Positions 8,309 to 17,648 of a stretch of 64,000 nt of DNA are shown piece by piece (position 1 is the stretch's first letter; each line of letters opens with the position of its first letter). Made by a program: the position numbers and the translations under genes. The stretch comes from JAMHWF01 sp048500255 (GTDB taxonomy: Bacteria; Pseudomonadota; Gammaproteobacteria; Burkholderiales; Burkholderiaceae_C). The notes under the pieces are model-generated. The model had not been told where the DNA came from, did not search any database, and was given only the letters and a program-made list of their open reading frames with translations. Location: contig JASNYH010000005.1 of NCBI GenBank assembly GCA_048500255.1, forward strand, positions 62,001 through 126,000, read 5' to 3'.

Positions 8309-11188
8309 TCAAGCCACGCGGCGCGGCTCGCCGGCGCCGTGCAGATTGCTCGTGCAGCGGCCGCAGATCGTCGGATGCGCCGCATCGTGGCCGACGTCGT
8401 CGCGCCAGTGCCAGCAGCGCTCGCACTTCGTCGCTCCCGACGGCGTGACTTCGGCGGCCAGTGCGTCGCCGGCCACGAGCGTGGCGGCCGACGTGATCAT
8501 GACGAACCTCAGGTCGTCGCCCAGGCTCGCGAGCACGGCGTGCAGGTCGGGCGGTGCCGTGATGCGCAGCGTCGCCTGCAGCGACGAGCCGACGCCGCCG
8601 GCGGCGCGCACGGCTTCGATCTCCTTGTTGACGACGTCGCGCACCTCGCGGATGCGCGCCCACTTGGCGAGCAGCACGTCGTCGCGCCACGCGCCGGTGC
8701 CGACGTAGGTCTCGACGAAGATGGAGTCGCTGCCCTCTCCGGCGAACACCTTCCACGCCTCCTCGGCGGTGAAGCTGAGGAAGGGCGCCATCCAGCGCAG
8801 CATCGCGTGAGTCACGTGCCACAACGCCGTCTGCGCGCTGCGCCGCGCGTGCGAGTCGGGCGCCGTCGTGTAGAGCCGGTCCTTCAGCACGTCGAGCCAG
8901 AACGCGCCCAGATCCTCGCTGCAATAGACCTGCAGCTTGGCGACGACGGGGTGGAACTCGTAGGCCTCGTAGTGCGCCAGGATCTCGTCCTGCAGCTGCG
9001 CGGCGCGCGCCAGCGCCCAGCGGTCGATCTCGAGCATGCGCTCGATCGGCACGCCCTCGCTGGCGGCGTCGAAGTCGCTCGTGTTGGCCAGCAGGAAGCG
9101 CAGCGTGTTGCGGATGCGCCGGTAGGCGTCGACGACGCGCGCGAGGATCTTGTCGTCGCCCGCGATGTCGCCCGAGTAGTCGCTCGCGGCGACCCACAGG
9201 CGGATGATCTCGGCGCCCAGCGTCGAGGCCACCTTCTGCGGCTCGATGCCGTTGCCGAGCGACTTGCTCATCTTGCGGCCCTGCGCGTCGACGGTGAAGC
9301 CGTGCGTCAGCAGGCCGCGGTAGGGCGCGCGGTCGTGCAGCGCGCAGGCCAGCAGCAGCGACGAGTGGAACCAGCCGCGGTGCTGGTCGTGGCCCTCGAG
9401 GTAGAGGTCGGCCTCGGGGCCCTCGGCGTGGCAGCCCTCGGGGTGCTGGCGGCGCAGCACGTGCTCGAAGGTCGAGCCCGAGTCGAACCACACTTCGAGG
9501 ATGTCGCTGCTCTTGGTGTAGTGCGGCGCGTCGTCGGCGCCGAGGATCTCTTCGGTGCTGGTGCGGCTCCAGGCCTCGATGCCGCCGCGCTCGACGATGT
9601 CGGCCGCACGGTCGAGGATCTCCATCGTGCGCGGATGCAGCTCGCCTGTCTGCCTGTGCAGGAAGAAGGGCAGCGGCACGCCCCAGCTGCGCTGGCGGCT
9701 GATGCACCAGTCGGGCCGGTTGGCGATCATGTCGCGCAGCCGCGCGCGGCCGTTCTCGGGATAGAAGCCGGTGGCGTCGATGGCGTCGAGCGCGAGCTGG
9801 CGCAGCGTCTTCGCCGCCTTGTCCTTCGTGAACACGCCGTCGCCCGCGTCCATGCGGATGAACCACTGCGCGGCGGCGCGATAGATCACCGGCGACTTGT
9901 GGCGCCAGCAGTGCGGATAGCTGTGCGTGATCGTCGCGTCGCCGAGCAGGCGGCCGGCGGCCTGCAGCGTCTCGATGATCTTCGGCACGGCCTTCCAGAT
10001 GTTCAGGCCGCCGAACAGGGCGAAGTCGTCGGCGTAGCGACCGTGGCCCTGCACCGGGTTGAGGATGTCGTCCGTCTTCATGCCGTGCGAGGTGCACGAG
10101 GCGAAGTCGTCGAGGCCGTAGGCCGGCGCGCTGTGCACGATGCCGGTGCCGTCTTCGGCCGTCGCATAGTCGGCCAGATAGACGGGCGACAGCCGGTCGT
10201 AGCCGGCGTCGACGTCGGCCAGCGGATGGCGGAACGCCAGGCCGTCGAGGCGCTCGCCCTTGGCCGTCGCGACGACGGAGCCCGCGAGGCCCCAGCGCGC
10301 GAGGCAGGTCTCGACCAGCGACTCGGCGACGATCAGCAGGCCGCGCGCCGTGTGCACCAGCGCGTAGGTCAGTGCCGGATTGAGGTTGAGCGCCTGGTTG
10401 GCCGGGATCGTCCACGCCGTCGTCGTCCAGATGACGGCGTAGGCCTCGCGCGCCGCGCCGTCGGCATCGCCGAACAGGTCGATCGCGGCATCGTGGTGGA
10501 AGGCGCGCAGCACGGCGCTGCGGTCGGCCGCCGCGAACATGACGTCGATGGCCTGGCTCTTCTTGTCGGCGTACTCGATCTCGAACTCCGCCAGCGAGCT
10601 GCCGCAGTCGAAGCACCAGTACACGGGCTTCAGGCCGCGATAGACGAAGCCGCGCTCGACGACGCGCTTGAAGGCGCGGATCTCGCCGGCCTCGTTGGCG
10701 GCGTCCATCGTGGCGTAGCGGTGCTCCCAGTCGCCGAGCACGCCCAGACGCTGGAAGTCCTTCATCTGCAGCGCGATCTGCTCCGTCGCGTAGGCGCGGC
10801 TCTTGGCCTGCATCTCGTCGCGCGACAGGCCGCGGCCGTGCGCCTTCTCGATCGCGTTCTCGATCGGCAGGCCGTGGCAGTCCCAGCCCGGCACGTAGTG
10901 GGCGTCGAGGCCGCCGAGCTGGCGTGCCTTGACGATCATGTCCTTCAACACCTTGTTGACGGCGTGGCCCATGTGGATCGCGCCGTTGGCATAGGGCGGG
11001 CCGTCGTGCAGCACGAACAGCGGCGCGCCGCGGCGCGCGTCGCGCAGGCGCTTGTAGAGGCCGCCGTCGTTCCACGCCTGCACCCAGGCGGGCTCACGCC
11101 TGGCCAGATCGCCGCGCATCGGGAACGGCGTGTCCGGCAGGTTGAGCGTCGAGCGGTAGTCCGTCGTGGCGGGCGGCTGGTCAGCCAT
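8309..11188 (-). CDS. ileS: Isoleucyl-tRNA synthetase
   Basis: This 959-residue class I aminoacyl-tRNA synthetase charges tRNA-Ile. The HIGH-type motif reads HMGH at about residue 72, and KMSKSLGNG is near residue 639. The editing (CP1) domain lies between them. At the C-terminus the zinc-binding residues appear as CERCWHW followed by CGRC. The length matches bacterial eubacterial-type IleS. The gene heads an ileS-lspA operon and is divergent from the MipA-like gene across about 200 bp. Confidence 0.98.
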   Translation of the reverse strand: MADQPPATTDYRSTLNLPDTPFPMRGDLARREPAWVQAWNDGGLYKRLRDARRGAPLFVLHDGPPYANGAIHMGHAVNKVLKDMIVKARQLGGLDAHYVPGWDCHGLPIENAIEKAHGRGLSRDEMQAKSRAYATEQIALQMKDFQRLGVLGDWEHRYATMDAANEAGEIRAFKRVVERGFVYRGLKPVYWCFDCGSSLAEFEIEYADKKSQAIDVMFAAADRSAVLRAFHHDAAIDLFGDADGAAREAYAVIWTTTAWTIPANQALNLNPALTYALVHTARGLLIVAESLVETCLARWGLAGSVVATAKGERLDGLAFRHPLADVDAGYDRLSPVYLADYATAEDGTGIVHSAPAYGLDDFASCTSHGMKTDDILNPVQGHGRYADDFALFGGLNIWKAVPKIIETLQAAGRLLGDATITHSYPHCWRHKSPVIYRAAAQWFIRMDAGDGVFTKDKAAKTLRQLALDAIDATGFYPENGRARLRDMIANRPDWCISRQRSWGVPLPFFLHRQTGELHPRTMEILDRAADIVERGGIEAWSRTSTEEILGADDAPHYTKSSDILEVWFDSGSTFEHVLRRQHPEGCHAEGPEADLYLEGHDQHRGWFHSSLLLACALHDRAPYRGLLTHGFTVDAQGRKMSKSLGNGIEPQKVASTLGAEIIRLWVAASDYSGDIAGDDKILARVVDAYRRIRNTLRFLLANTSDFDAASEGVPIERMLEIDRWALARAAQLQDEILAHYEAYEFHPVVAKLQVYCSEDLGAFWLDVLKDRLYTTAPDSHARRSAQTALWHVTHAMLRWMAPFLSFTAEEAWKVFAGEGSDSIFVETYVGTGAWRDDVLLAKWARIREVRDVVNKEIEAVRAAGGVGSSLQATLRITAPPDLHAVLASLGDDLRFVMITSAATLVAGDALAAEVTPSGATKCERCWHWRDDVGHDAAHPTICGRCTSNLHGAGEPRRVA

Positions 11189-11395
11189 GAGTCGTCGTCC
11201 TCGGGATCGGCGCGCCGCGTCGCGCGGGCGTGCTTCGGTCAGGCGGGGTGCGGCTGCGGTCGCGGTGCGCGCGGGCGCGCCTTGCGGCGGGCCTCAAATT
11301 CGGTCGCGCGTCGTCTGCCGCCGCGTTGACGCATCGCAACGCGACGGCTGAAGGCTTGCGATACACAATGGCATGACGCGATTCTAGCGACGCCC

Positions 11396-12220
11396 GTGAC
11401 CCCGACGATCCTGCGCCGCTGCGCGCTGGCGCTGTACCTGGCCGGCAGCGCGGTCCATGCTGCCGACACCGCAGCCCCCGCCGCCGAGACGCCGCCGCCA
11501 AACTTCGAGGGCGCGATCGGCGCCGTCGTCAGCTATCGCAACGAATACCTCGGCGGTCGTGCGCACGCGGCGGATGTCGGGCCGGCGTTCTACCTGCGCT
11601 ACAAGCGCGTGAGCATCAGCCACGCCAGCGGCTTCGTGACGCGGCGCCGCGAGGAGCTGCCGCTCGGCCTCGGGCTCGAGCTGGTGCGTCGCAGCGAAGT
11701 GCGGCTCAACCTCGGTCTGCGCATCGACCGCGGCCGCGAGTCGAGCGCCAGCGGCGCGCTCGCCGGTGTCGAAGACGTGCGCGGCACGCTGCGCGCGCGC
11801 ACCGGCCTCGTCTGGCAGGCCGGCGAGCGGTGGCGGTTGAATGCCGGCTGGGCGGTCGACCTGCTCGGCCGCGGCGGCGGCCACACGCTCGACGCCGGCG
11901 TCGCCTGGGAGCAGCCCGTCGGCCACCGCTCGACCTGGGCGATCGGCACGTCGCTGACCTGGGCCGACGGCCGCTACATGCGCAGCTACCACGGCATCAC
12001 GCCGGCGGCGTCGGCGATCAACGGCCTGCCGGTCTACCGGCCCGGCGGCGGCCTGCGCGACGTGGCCCTGAGCACGACGCTGCGCAGCGAGTTCGGCTCG
12101 ATGTGGAGCGCCTACGTCGGCGGCGGCATCGGCCGCGTGCTTGGCCCGGCGGCCGACAGCCCGCTGACGCAGGACGTCCGCACCTGGTGGATCGGGACGG
12201 GGCTGGCGCGGCGGTTCTAG
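11396..12220 (+). CDS. MipA/OmpV family outer-membrane protein
   Basis: This 274-residue protein has an N-terminal signal peptide ending near AVHAAD and a body of alternating amphipathic strands that ends in an aromatic residue (GTGLARRF), as in outer-membrane beta-barrels. The pattern GAVVSYRNEYLGG, GPAFYLRYKR and a C-terminal GGGIGRVLGPA...PLTQD is typical of MipA/OmpV scaffolding or porin-like proteins. The family was first linked to murein-hydrolase complexes, but many members are simply porins. The start is a GTG, because no ATG lies before the signal peptide. Confidence 0.8.
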   Translation: MTPTILRRCALALYLAGSAVHAADTAAPAAETPPPNFEGAIGAVVSYRNEYLGGRAHAADVGPAFYLRYKRVSISHASGFVTRRREELPLGLGLELVRRSEVRLNLGLRIDRGRESSASGALAGVEDVRGTLRARTGLVWQAGERWRLNAGWAVDLLGRGGGHTLDAGVAWEQPVGHRSTWAIGTSLTWADGRYMRSYHGITPAASAINGLPVYRPGGGLRDVALSTTLRSEFGSMWSAYVGGGIGRVLGPAADSPLTQDVRTWWIGTGLARRF

Positions 12221-12316
12221 TCTGGCTTGATGTTCGCGCGGGTCGGGCTGCCATCGCGCATCAGCATCGTGAGCACGGGCGACTGGGTAGGACGCCTGTA
12301 GCCCGATGTTCGGCTG

Positions 12317-13279
12317 CTACGGCTGGTTCGCGAACCACTCGCGCGCGTCGACCTCGTCGCGCTCGATGCCGGCCTTCAGCGCATCGATCGACGCGTAGCG
12401 TCGCTCGTCGTGCAGCTTGTGCAGCAGCTCGACGCGCACGCAGCGGCCGTAGGCGCCGTCGCGGCCGAGTTCGGCGGGCCAGTCGAGGCAGTGCACCTCG
12501 AGCAGCACGCGGCCGGCGTCTTCGACCGTCGGACGCACGCCCAGGTTGGCGACGGCGCGCAGCGGCTCGGCCGCCAGCGCGTGCACCTGCGCGACGAAGA
12601 TGCCGGTGGCGGCCGGCCGGGGATGGCCGAAGCGCAGGTTCAGCGTCGGAAAACCGAGGTCGCGGCCGAGCTTGCGCCCGTGGATCACGTGGCCGCTGAT
12701 GCTGTAGGGCCGCCCGAGCAGGCTGGCGGCGCGCGACAGGTCACCGTGCGCCAGCGCCTCGCGCACCGCCGAGCTGCTGACGCGCGTGTTGTGCACCTGG
12801 TAGCTGTTCATGCGCGCCACGTCGAAGCCGAGCTGCTGGCCGGCGCGGTCGAGCATGGCGTAGTCGCCGGCACGCTTGGCGCCGAAGCAGAAGTCGTCGC
12901 CGACGAGGATGTACTTCGCGCCGAGCCCGGCGACGAGCACTTCGTCGATGAAGGCCTGCGGCGCCTGCGTCGCCAGCCGCTCGTCGAAGCGCAGCACGAC
13001 GACCTGGTCGACGCCGCAGCGCTCGAGCTCGCTCAGCTTGTCGCGCAGCGTGACCAGCCGCGCCGGCGCGAGCTCGGGCCGCCCCGCCTTGCGCGCGAAG
13101 TAGTCGCGCGGATGCGGCTCGAAGGTCAGCACCGCCACCGGCAGGCGGCGGTGCTGCGCCTCGGAGTGCACCAGTGCCAGCATCGCCTGGTGGCCGCGGT
13201 GCACGCCGTCGAAGTTGCCGATCGTCAGCGCGCAGGCCGGCGCGATGCCCCGGTGGTGAAAGCCGCGAAAGACGTGCAT
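12317..13279 (-). CDS. ribF: Bifunctional riboflavin kinase / FAD synthetase
   Basis: This 320-residue enzyme phosphorylates riboflavin to FMN and adenylates FMN to FAD. The N-terminal nucleotidyltransferase domain shows TIGNFDGVHRGHQ near residue 17 and LVGDDFCFG further on. The kinase domain carries SISGHVIHGRKLGRDLGFPTLNL and ends in EVDAREWF. The ATG at 13279 is 8 bp after the stop of the pseudouridine synthase gene, so both are probably one transcript. A FAD/FMN supply gene here is housekeeping. Confidence 0.97.
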   Translation of the reverse strand: MHVFRGFHHRGIAPACALTIGNFDGVHRGHQAMLALVHSEAQHRRLPVAVLTFEPHPRDYFARKAGRPELAPARLVTLRDKLSELERCGVDQVVVLRFDERLATQAPQAFIDEVLVAGLGAKYILVGDDFCFGAKRAGDYAMLDRAGQQLGFDVARMNSYQVHNTRVSSSAVREALAHGDLSRAASLLGRPYSISGHVIHGRKLGRDLGFPTLNLRFGHPRPAATGIFVAQVHALAAEPLRAVANLGVRPTVEDAGRVLLEVHCLDWPAELGRDGAYGRCVRVELLHKLHDERRYASIDALKAGIERDEVDAREWFANQP

Positions 13280-13287
13280 GGCCAGGA

Positions 13288-14004
13288 TTATCGCGGCGCC
13301 TCCGCGAGCGCGGCGACCTCGCGGTCGGCGAGCCAGCGCCAGCGGCCGGGCGCAAGCTGCGCCGGGTCGAGCACGATGGGGCCGAAGGCGCTGCGGTGCA
13401 GCGCGTCGACGCGGTTGCCGGCGGCGGCGACCATGCGCTTGACCTGGTGGTACTTGCCTTCGGTCAGCGTGAGCCGCAGCGTGTGCTCGCCGCGGCGCTC
13501 GCAGGCGGCGGGGCGCACGACGACGCCCGGCTCGTCGGCGAGCACGACGCCGGCGCGCAGCCGCTCCACCAGGGCGTCGTCGACGGCGTGCTTCGTCGTC
13601 ACTTCGTAGACCTTGGCGACGTGGCGCTTCGGCGACGTGAGGCGGTGGATCAGCGCGCCGTCGTCGGTGAGCAGCAGCGCGCCCGTCGTGTCGGCGTCGA
13701 GGCGGCCCACCGGCTGCACGCCGCGCGCGCGCAAGGGCGGCGGCAGCAGCGACAGCACGCCCGGATGGTGGCGCGGCGCTCGCGAGCATTCGACGCCGGC
13801 GGGCTTGTGCAGCAGCACGACGGCGCGCGCGCGGTACGGCCACTCGACGCCGTGCACGCTGAACGCCAGGCCGTCGGTCGCGACGTCGGCGTCGGGATCA
13901 TCGACGATGGCGCCGCCGACGGCGACGGCGCCGCCGGCGATCAGCGCTGCGCATTCGCGGCGCGTGCCGAAGCCCTGCGAGTAAAGGAGCTGGGCGAGGC
14001 GCAT
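13288..14004 (-). CDS. rsuA: 16S rRNA pseudouridine synthase, RsuA type
   Basis: This 238-residue enzyme converts a uridine in rRNA (position 516 in 16S for RsuA) to pseudouridine. An N-terminal S4 RNA-binding segment (MRLAQLLYSQGFGTRREC) is followed by the catalytic motif GRLDADTTGALLLTDDG, with the catalytic Asp. The RsuA-type TEGKYHQVKRMVAAAGN stretch is near the C-terminus. The start at 14004 was chosen because it begins the S4 domain; an upstream in-frame extension belongs to the neighbouring gene. It is placed directly before ribF. Assignment to RsuA rather than RluE/F is by overall pattern. Confidence 0.85.
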   Translation of the reverse strand: MRLAQLLYSQGFGTRRECAALIAGGAVAVGGAIVDDPDADVATDGLAFSVHGVEWPYRARAVVLLHKPAGVECSRAPRHHPGVLSLLPPPLRARGVQPVGRLDADTTGALLLTDDGALIHRLTSPKRHVAKVYEVTTKHAVDDALVERLRAGVVLADEPGVVVRPAACERRGEHTLRLTLTEGKYHQVKRMVAAAGNRVDALHRSAFGPIVLDPAQLAPGRWRWLADREVAALAEAPR

Positions 14005-14048
14005 CGGCGGCGTGCGCGCAGCCGCGCCGGGCGGCTGCGCGAGCGGCG

Positions 14049-15167
14049 TCAGGCGAACACGCCGGCGGTCGGCTGCATGCGTGCCGATGCTTCGCCGAGG
14101 TGGTGCAGCGTGTCGCCGAACGTCGTCTCGAGCAGCGTCAGGCGCTTGAAGTAGTGGCTGCCGATGTACTCGTCGGTGACGCCGATGCCGCCGTGCATCT
14201 GGATGCACTGCTGGCCGACGTAGCGCATGCTCTGGCCGAGCTGCACCTTGGCCTGCGACAGCGCGCGCCGCCGCGCGTCGGCCGGCTCGCCGAGCTTGAG
14301 CGTGGCGTAGTAGCTCATCGAGCGGCCGAGCTCGAGTTGCATCTTGGCGTCGGCGATGCGGTGGCGCAGCGCCTGGAAGCTCGCGATCGGCACGCCGAAC
14401 TGCTTGCGCGTGTTGAGGTACTCGGCGGTCAGCGCGAGCAGCTTGTCCATCAGGCCGACGCCCTCGGCGCAGGCCGCGGCGATGCCGACGTCGACGCCGC
14501 GCTCGAGCTGCGCGACGCCGTCCTCGGCGACGAGCACGGCCGGCGCGGCGGCGAACTTCAGCTCGGCGGCGCGCGCGCCGTCGTGCGTCGGGTAGCCGCT
14601 CACGTCGACGCCCGGTGCGCCGCGCTCGACGAGAAAGAGGTGGATGCCGTTGGGCGTGTGCGCCGGCACGAGCCAGGCGTCGGCCTCGTCGCCCGCCGGC
14701 ACGACGCTCTTGGCGCCGTCGACCGTCCAGCCGCCGCCGCCCGCGGGCGCTGCACGCGTGACGGCCTGGTCGAGGCGGTAGCGGTTGCTGCGCTCCTGGT
14801 GCGCCAGCACGACGAGCGCCGACGCGTCGGCGATGCGCGGCATCCAGCGCCGGCGCAGCGCGTCGGGCGCGGCGGCGAGCAGCGCCGGCGCGATCAGCGC
14901 GCCCTGCGCATAGGGCGCGTTGACGAGGCCGCGGCCGAGCTCTTCCATCACGACCATCGCCTCGACCGGGCCGAAGCCCATGCCGCCGTGCGACTCGGCG
15001 ACCGCCAGCCCGGTGAGGCCGAGTTCGCCCAACTCGGCCCAGACCTCGCGCGTACGGCCGCCGGCCTTGGCCAGGGCGTGGCGGCGCTCGAACGTGAAGC
15101 CCTTGTCGACCCAGCGCTGCACGGCGTCGCGCAGCGAGAGCTGGTCATCGGTGAAATCGAAGTCCAT
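14049..15167 (-). CDS. Acyl-CoA dehydrogenase (small partner)
   Basis: This 372-residue FAD-dependent dehydrogenase belongs to the acyl-CoA dehydrogenase family. The N-terminus (MDFDFTDDQLSLRD) and the C-terminal signature CIQMHGGIGVTDEYIGSHYFKR are clear. The middle domain is shorter and less conserved than in the neighbour, a feature of partner subunits in two-gene acyl-CoA dehydrogenase pairs. It follows the larger dehydrogenase by 11 bp on the same strand, so the two probably form a hetero-oligomer acting on one substrate class (branched, aromatic or steroid-type acyl-CoA). The substrate cannot be told from sequence alone. Confidence 0.88.
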   Translation of the reverse strand: MDFDFTDDQLSLRDAVQRWVDKGFTFERRHALAKAGGRTREVWAELGELGLTGLAVAESHGGMGFGPVEAMVVMEELGRGLVNAPYAQGALIAPALLAAAPDALRRRWMPRIADASALVVLAHQERSNRYRLDQAVTRAAPAGGGGWTVDGAKSVVPAGDEADAWLVPAHTPNGIHLFLVERGAPGVDVSGYPTHDGARAAELKFAAAPAVLVAEDGVAQLERGVDVGIAAACAEGVGLMDKLLALTAEYLNTRKQFGVPIASFQALRHRIADAKMQLELGRSMSYYATLKLGEPADARRRALSQAKVQLGQSMRYVGQQCIQMHGGIGVTDEYIGSHYFKRLTLLETTFGDTLHHLGEASARMQPTAGVFA

Positions 15168-15178
15168 GAGCTTGATCC

Positions 15179-16357
15179 TCAGCCGAGCACGGTCTGGGCG
15201 ACGATGTTGCGCTGCACTTCGTTCGAGCCGCCGTAGATCGTCGTCTTGCGCATGTTGAGATAGGTACCGGTCAGCGGCGCGAGGTGCGCCGCGCCGACGT
15301 GCTCGCCCTGCCAGCCGGCCTCCATCGCCTCGCTGCGGAACGGCGCGGCATAGGGCCCGGCGACGAGCATCATCAGCTCGGTGTAGCGCTGCTGGATCTC
15401 GCTGCCGCGGATCTTCAGCAGGCCGGCGACGTCGAGCGCGGCCTTGCCGCTCTTCTCGGCCGACAGCACGCGCAGCACCATCATCTCGAGCGCGACGATG
15501 TCGACCTCGAGCAGCGCGATCTGGTCGCGCAGCCGCGCGTCGTCCCACACGCCCTCGGTGCGCGCGATGCGCTTGAGCCGCTCGAGCTCGCGCTTGGCGC
15601 GGTTCACGTCGGCGATGTTGGTGCGCTCGTGCGCGAGCAGGTACTTGGCGTAGGTCCAGCCCTTGTTCTCCTCGCCGACGAGGTTCCCGGCCGGCACCTC
15701 GACGTTGTCGAAGAATACTTCGTTGACCTCGGGCTCGCCGTCGAGCATCACGATCGGGCGCACGCTGACCCCCGGGCTCTTCATGTCGATGAGCAGGAAC
15801 GAGATGCCGGTCTGCGGCTTGCCCTCGCTGCTCGTGCGCACGAGGCAGAAGATCCAGTCGCCGTGCTGCGCCAGCGTCGTCCACGTCTTCTGGCCGTTGA
15901 CGATGTACTTGTCGCCACGGCGCTCGGCGCGCGTCTTCAGCGACGCGAGGTCGGAGCCGGCGCCGGGCTCGCTGTAGCCCTGGCTCCACCAGACGTCGCC
16001 GCTCATGATGCCGGGCAGGTGGCGGCGCTGCTGCTCGGGTGAGCCGAAGGCCATGATGACGGGCGCCACCATCACGGGCCCGAACGGCACGATGCGCGGC
16101 GCGCCGGCCAGCGCGCACTCTTCTTCGAACAGGTGGCGCTGCACGGCGTTCCAGCCCGGGCCGCCGAACTCCTTCGGCCAGGCCCAGCCGTGCCAGCCCT
16201 TCTTGCCGAGGATGCGCGCCCAGCGCTGCATGTCGTCGCGCGTCAGGCGCAGCGCGTTGTGCACCTTGTGGCTGATCTCCCTGGGCAGGTTGTCGGCCAC
16301 CCAGGCGCGGATCTCGGCGCGGAACGCCAGTTCCTCGGGCGTGAAGTTGAGGTCCAT
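15179..16357 (-). CDS. Acyl-CoA dehydrogenase (large partner)
   Basis: This 392-residue acyl-CoA dehydrogenase starts with MDLNFTPEELAFRAEIRAW. It shows the FAD/substrate motif YSEPGAGSDLASLKTRAER and the C-terminal TIYGGSNEVQRNIVAQTVLG that closes the active site. It belongs to the FadE17/FadE26-like branch often paired with a second dehydrogenase encoded directly downstream, as here. Together they introduce a double bond between C2 and C3 of an acyl-CoA and feed electrons to ETF. No CoA ligase or ETF gene is adjacent. The ATG at 16357 was chosen by homology at the N-terminus. Confidence 0.93.
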   Translation of the reverse strand: MDLNFTPEELAFRAEIRAWVADNLPREISHKVHNALRLTRDDMQRWARILGKKGWHGWAWPKEFGGPGWNAVQRHLFEEECALAGAPRIVPFGPVMVAPVIMAFGSPEQQRRHLPGIMSGDVWWSQGYSEPGAGSDLASLKTRAERRGDKYIVNGQKTWTTLAQHGDWIFCLVRTSSEGKPQTGISFLLIDMKSPGVSVRPIVMLDGEPEVNEVFFDNVEVPAGNLVGEENKGWTYAKYLLAHERTNIADVNRAKRELERLKRIARTEGVWDDARLRDQIALLEVDIVALEMMVLRVLSAEKSGKAALDVAGLLKIRGSEIQQRYTELMMLVAGPYAAPFRSEAMEAGWQGEHVGAAHLAPLTGTYLNMRKTTIYGGSNEVQRNIVAQTVLG

Positions 16358-16503
16358 CGTCACATGCTCCTGCTGCGGCCGACGGCGTGCCGCGGCGGGT
16401 CCGGTTTTAGCACGACCGTGCCGAAACACCTGTCGCTGGGGCGACGCCACCGCCGCGCCGGCGCACAATCGCGGCTCGCCCGTTGTCGTCGTCGAGTTCC
16501 GCC

Positions 16504-16797
16504 GTGCCTGTCGATCAGATCTTCGCCATCTTCGTCGTCGTCGCCTGCGCCGTGATGCTGCTGCGCCTGGCGCTCGGCGAGCGGCGGCGCCGCCGCTTCG
16601 ACGCGGGCTGGCTCGGCGCGTGGCAGGTGCTGCGCACGCTGCCGCAGCGGTTGCGGCGCCGGGGCGCGCTGCGCCGCCAGGCCGAGCGTGCTGCCGACGA
16701 GGCGATCCGCCGCGCGCAGGGCGGCGGCGACGTCGAGCGCGACGGCAACGTCTACACGCCCAAGTCGTTCGGCAAGCGCCGCCGCGATCTGCACTGA
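16504..16797 (+). CDS. Small single-span membrane protein, unknown
   Basis: This 97-residue protein has one hydrophobic segment (IFAIFVVVACAVMLLRLAL) immediately after the N-terminus, then a strongly basic arginine-rich cytoplasmic tail ending in KSFGKRRRDLH. A GTG at 16504 gives the most natural start; a TTG 21 bases upstream would only add a serine run. It is 86 bp upstream of the MCE transporter permease on the same strand, so co-expression is possible. The family is unknown to me. Confidence 0.6.
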   Translation: MPVDQIFAIFVVVACAVMLLRLALGERRRRRFDAGWLGAWQVLRTLPQRLRRRGALRRQAERAADEAIRRAQGGGDVERDGNVYTPKSFGKRRRDLH

Positions 16798-16883
16798 GGG
16801 CGCAGGCCGTGGCGGGGCCGCCCCGGCACGCGTCGGCGGCCTCGTTCAGCGCTGCGGCGACAATGCGCCCACCTCGACGCGCC

Positions 16884-17648
16884 ATGCAGCTGATCCGGCT
16901 CCTGCCCCTGCGCCCCGTGGCCTTTCTCGGCCAGGTGGTGCTGTCGGCGTGGGCCGGCTTTCCGGCGCGCTGGCGCTTTCGCGCGCGCGACTTCGCCCGC
17001 GTCATGGCCGACTGCAGCGCGCGCGCCGTGCCGATCGTCACCGTCGTCAACGTGCTGGTGGGCGCGATCCTCGCCTTCGTCGGCGCGGTGCAGCTGATCA
17101 AGTTCGGCGCCGGCATCTACGTCGCCGACCTGGTGGCGATCGCCGTGTCGCGCGAGATGGCGGCGATCATCACGGCCGTCGTGATGGCCGGGCGCACCGG
17201 CGCGGCCTTCGCCGCCGAGCTGGCGACGATGCAGACCAACGAGGAGGTCGACGCGCTCGAGGTGCTCGGTCTCAACGCCGTCGACTTCCTCGTGCTGCCG
17301 CGCGTGCTGGCGCTGTTCGCCATCATGCCGCTGCTGTACGTCTACGCCTGTGTCACCGGGCTGCTCGGCGGCATGGTGGTCGCCGCCGGCATGCTCGACC
17401 TGGCGCCGGCGGCCTACATGGACCGCACCGTCGACGCGCTGTCGTGGGCGCACGTCGGGCTGGGTCTGGCCAAGTCGATCGTGTTCGGCGCGATGGTGTC
17501 GATCACCGGCTGCTACTTCGGGCTCAACGCGCGGCGCGACGCGGCCGGCGTCGGCGTGGCGACGACGCAGGCCGTCGTGGTCAGCATCGTGGCCGTCATC
17601 GTGATCGACGCCGTGTTCGCCGTCTGCGCCGACGCGCTCGGGATCTGA
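16884..17648 (+). CDS. MlaE-type ABC transporter permease
   Basis: This 254-residue integral membrane protein is the permease of an MCE lipid ABC transporter. Several transmembrane helices and the family motif FAAELATMQTNEEVDALEVLG are visible; this cytoplasmic loop contacts the ATPase. Its stop overlaps the next start (TGATG), showing translational coupling with the ATPase. The complex moves phospholipids or other lipids between inner and outer membrane. An ATG 21 bases further upstream is an alternative start. Confidence 0.92.
   Translation: MQLIRLLPLRPVAFLGQVVLSAWAGFPARWRFRARDFARVMADCSARAVPIVTVVNVLVGAILAFVGAVQLIKFGAGIYVADLVAIAVSREMAAIITAVVMAGRTGAAFAAELATMQTNEEVDALEVLGLNAVDFLVLPRVLALFAIMPLLYVYACVTGLLGGMVVAAGMLDLAPAAYMDRTVDALSWAHVGLGLAKSIVFGAMVSITGCYFGLNARRDAAGVGVATTQAVVVSIVAVIVIDAVFAVCADALGI

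Noticed and set aside
8339..11329. A 996-codon open frame on the plus strand across ileS
   Set aside because: It is the antisense shadow of ileS in high-G+C DNA. Its translation is low-complexity Arg/Ala/Val-rich and has no family pattern. The same holds for other long antisense frames, such as 4020-5774.
12298..12320. Hairpin at the end of ribF as a terminator
   Set aside because: The arms GTAGCCCGA and TCGGCTGCTAC pair imperfectly and no T-run follows, so support is too weak.
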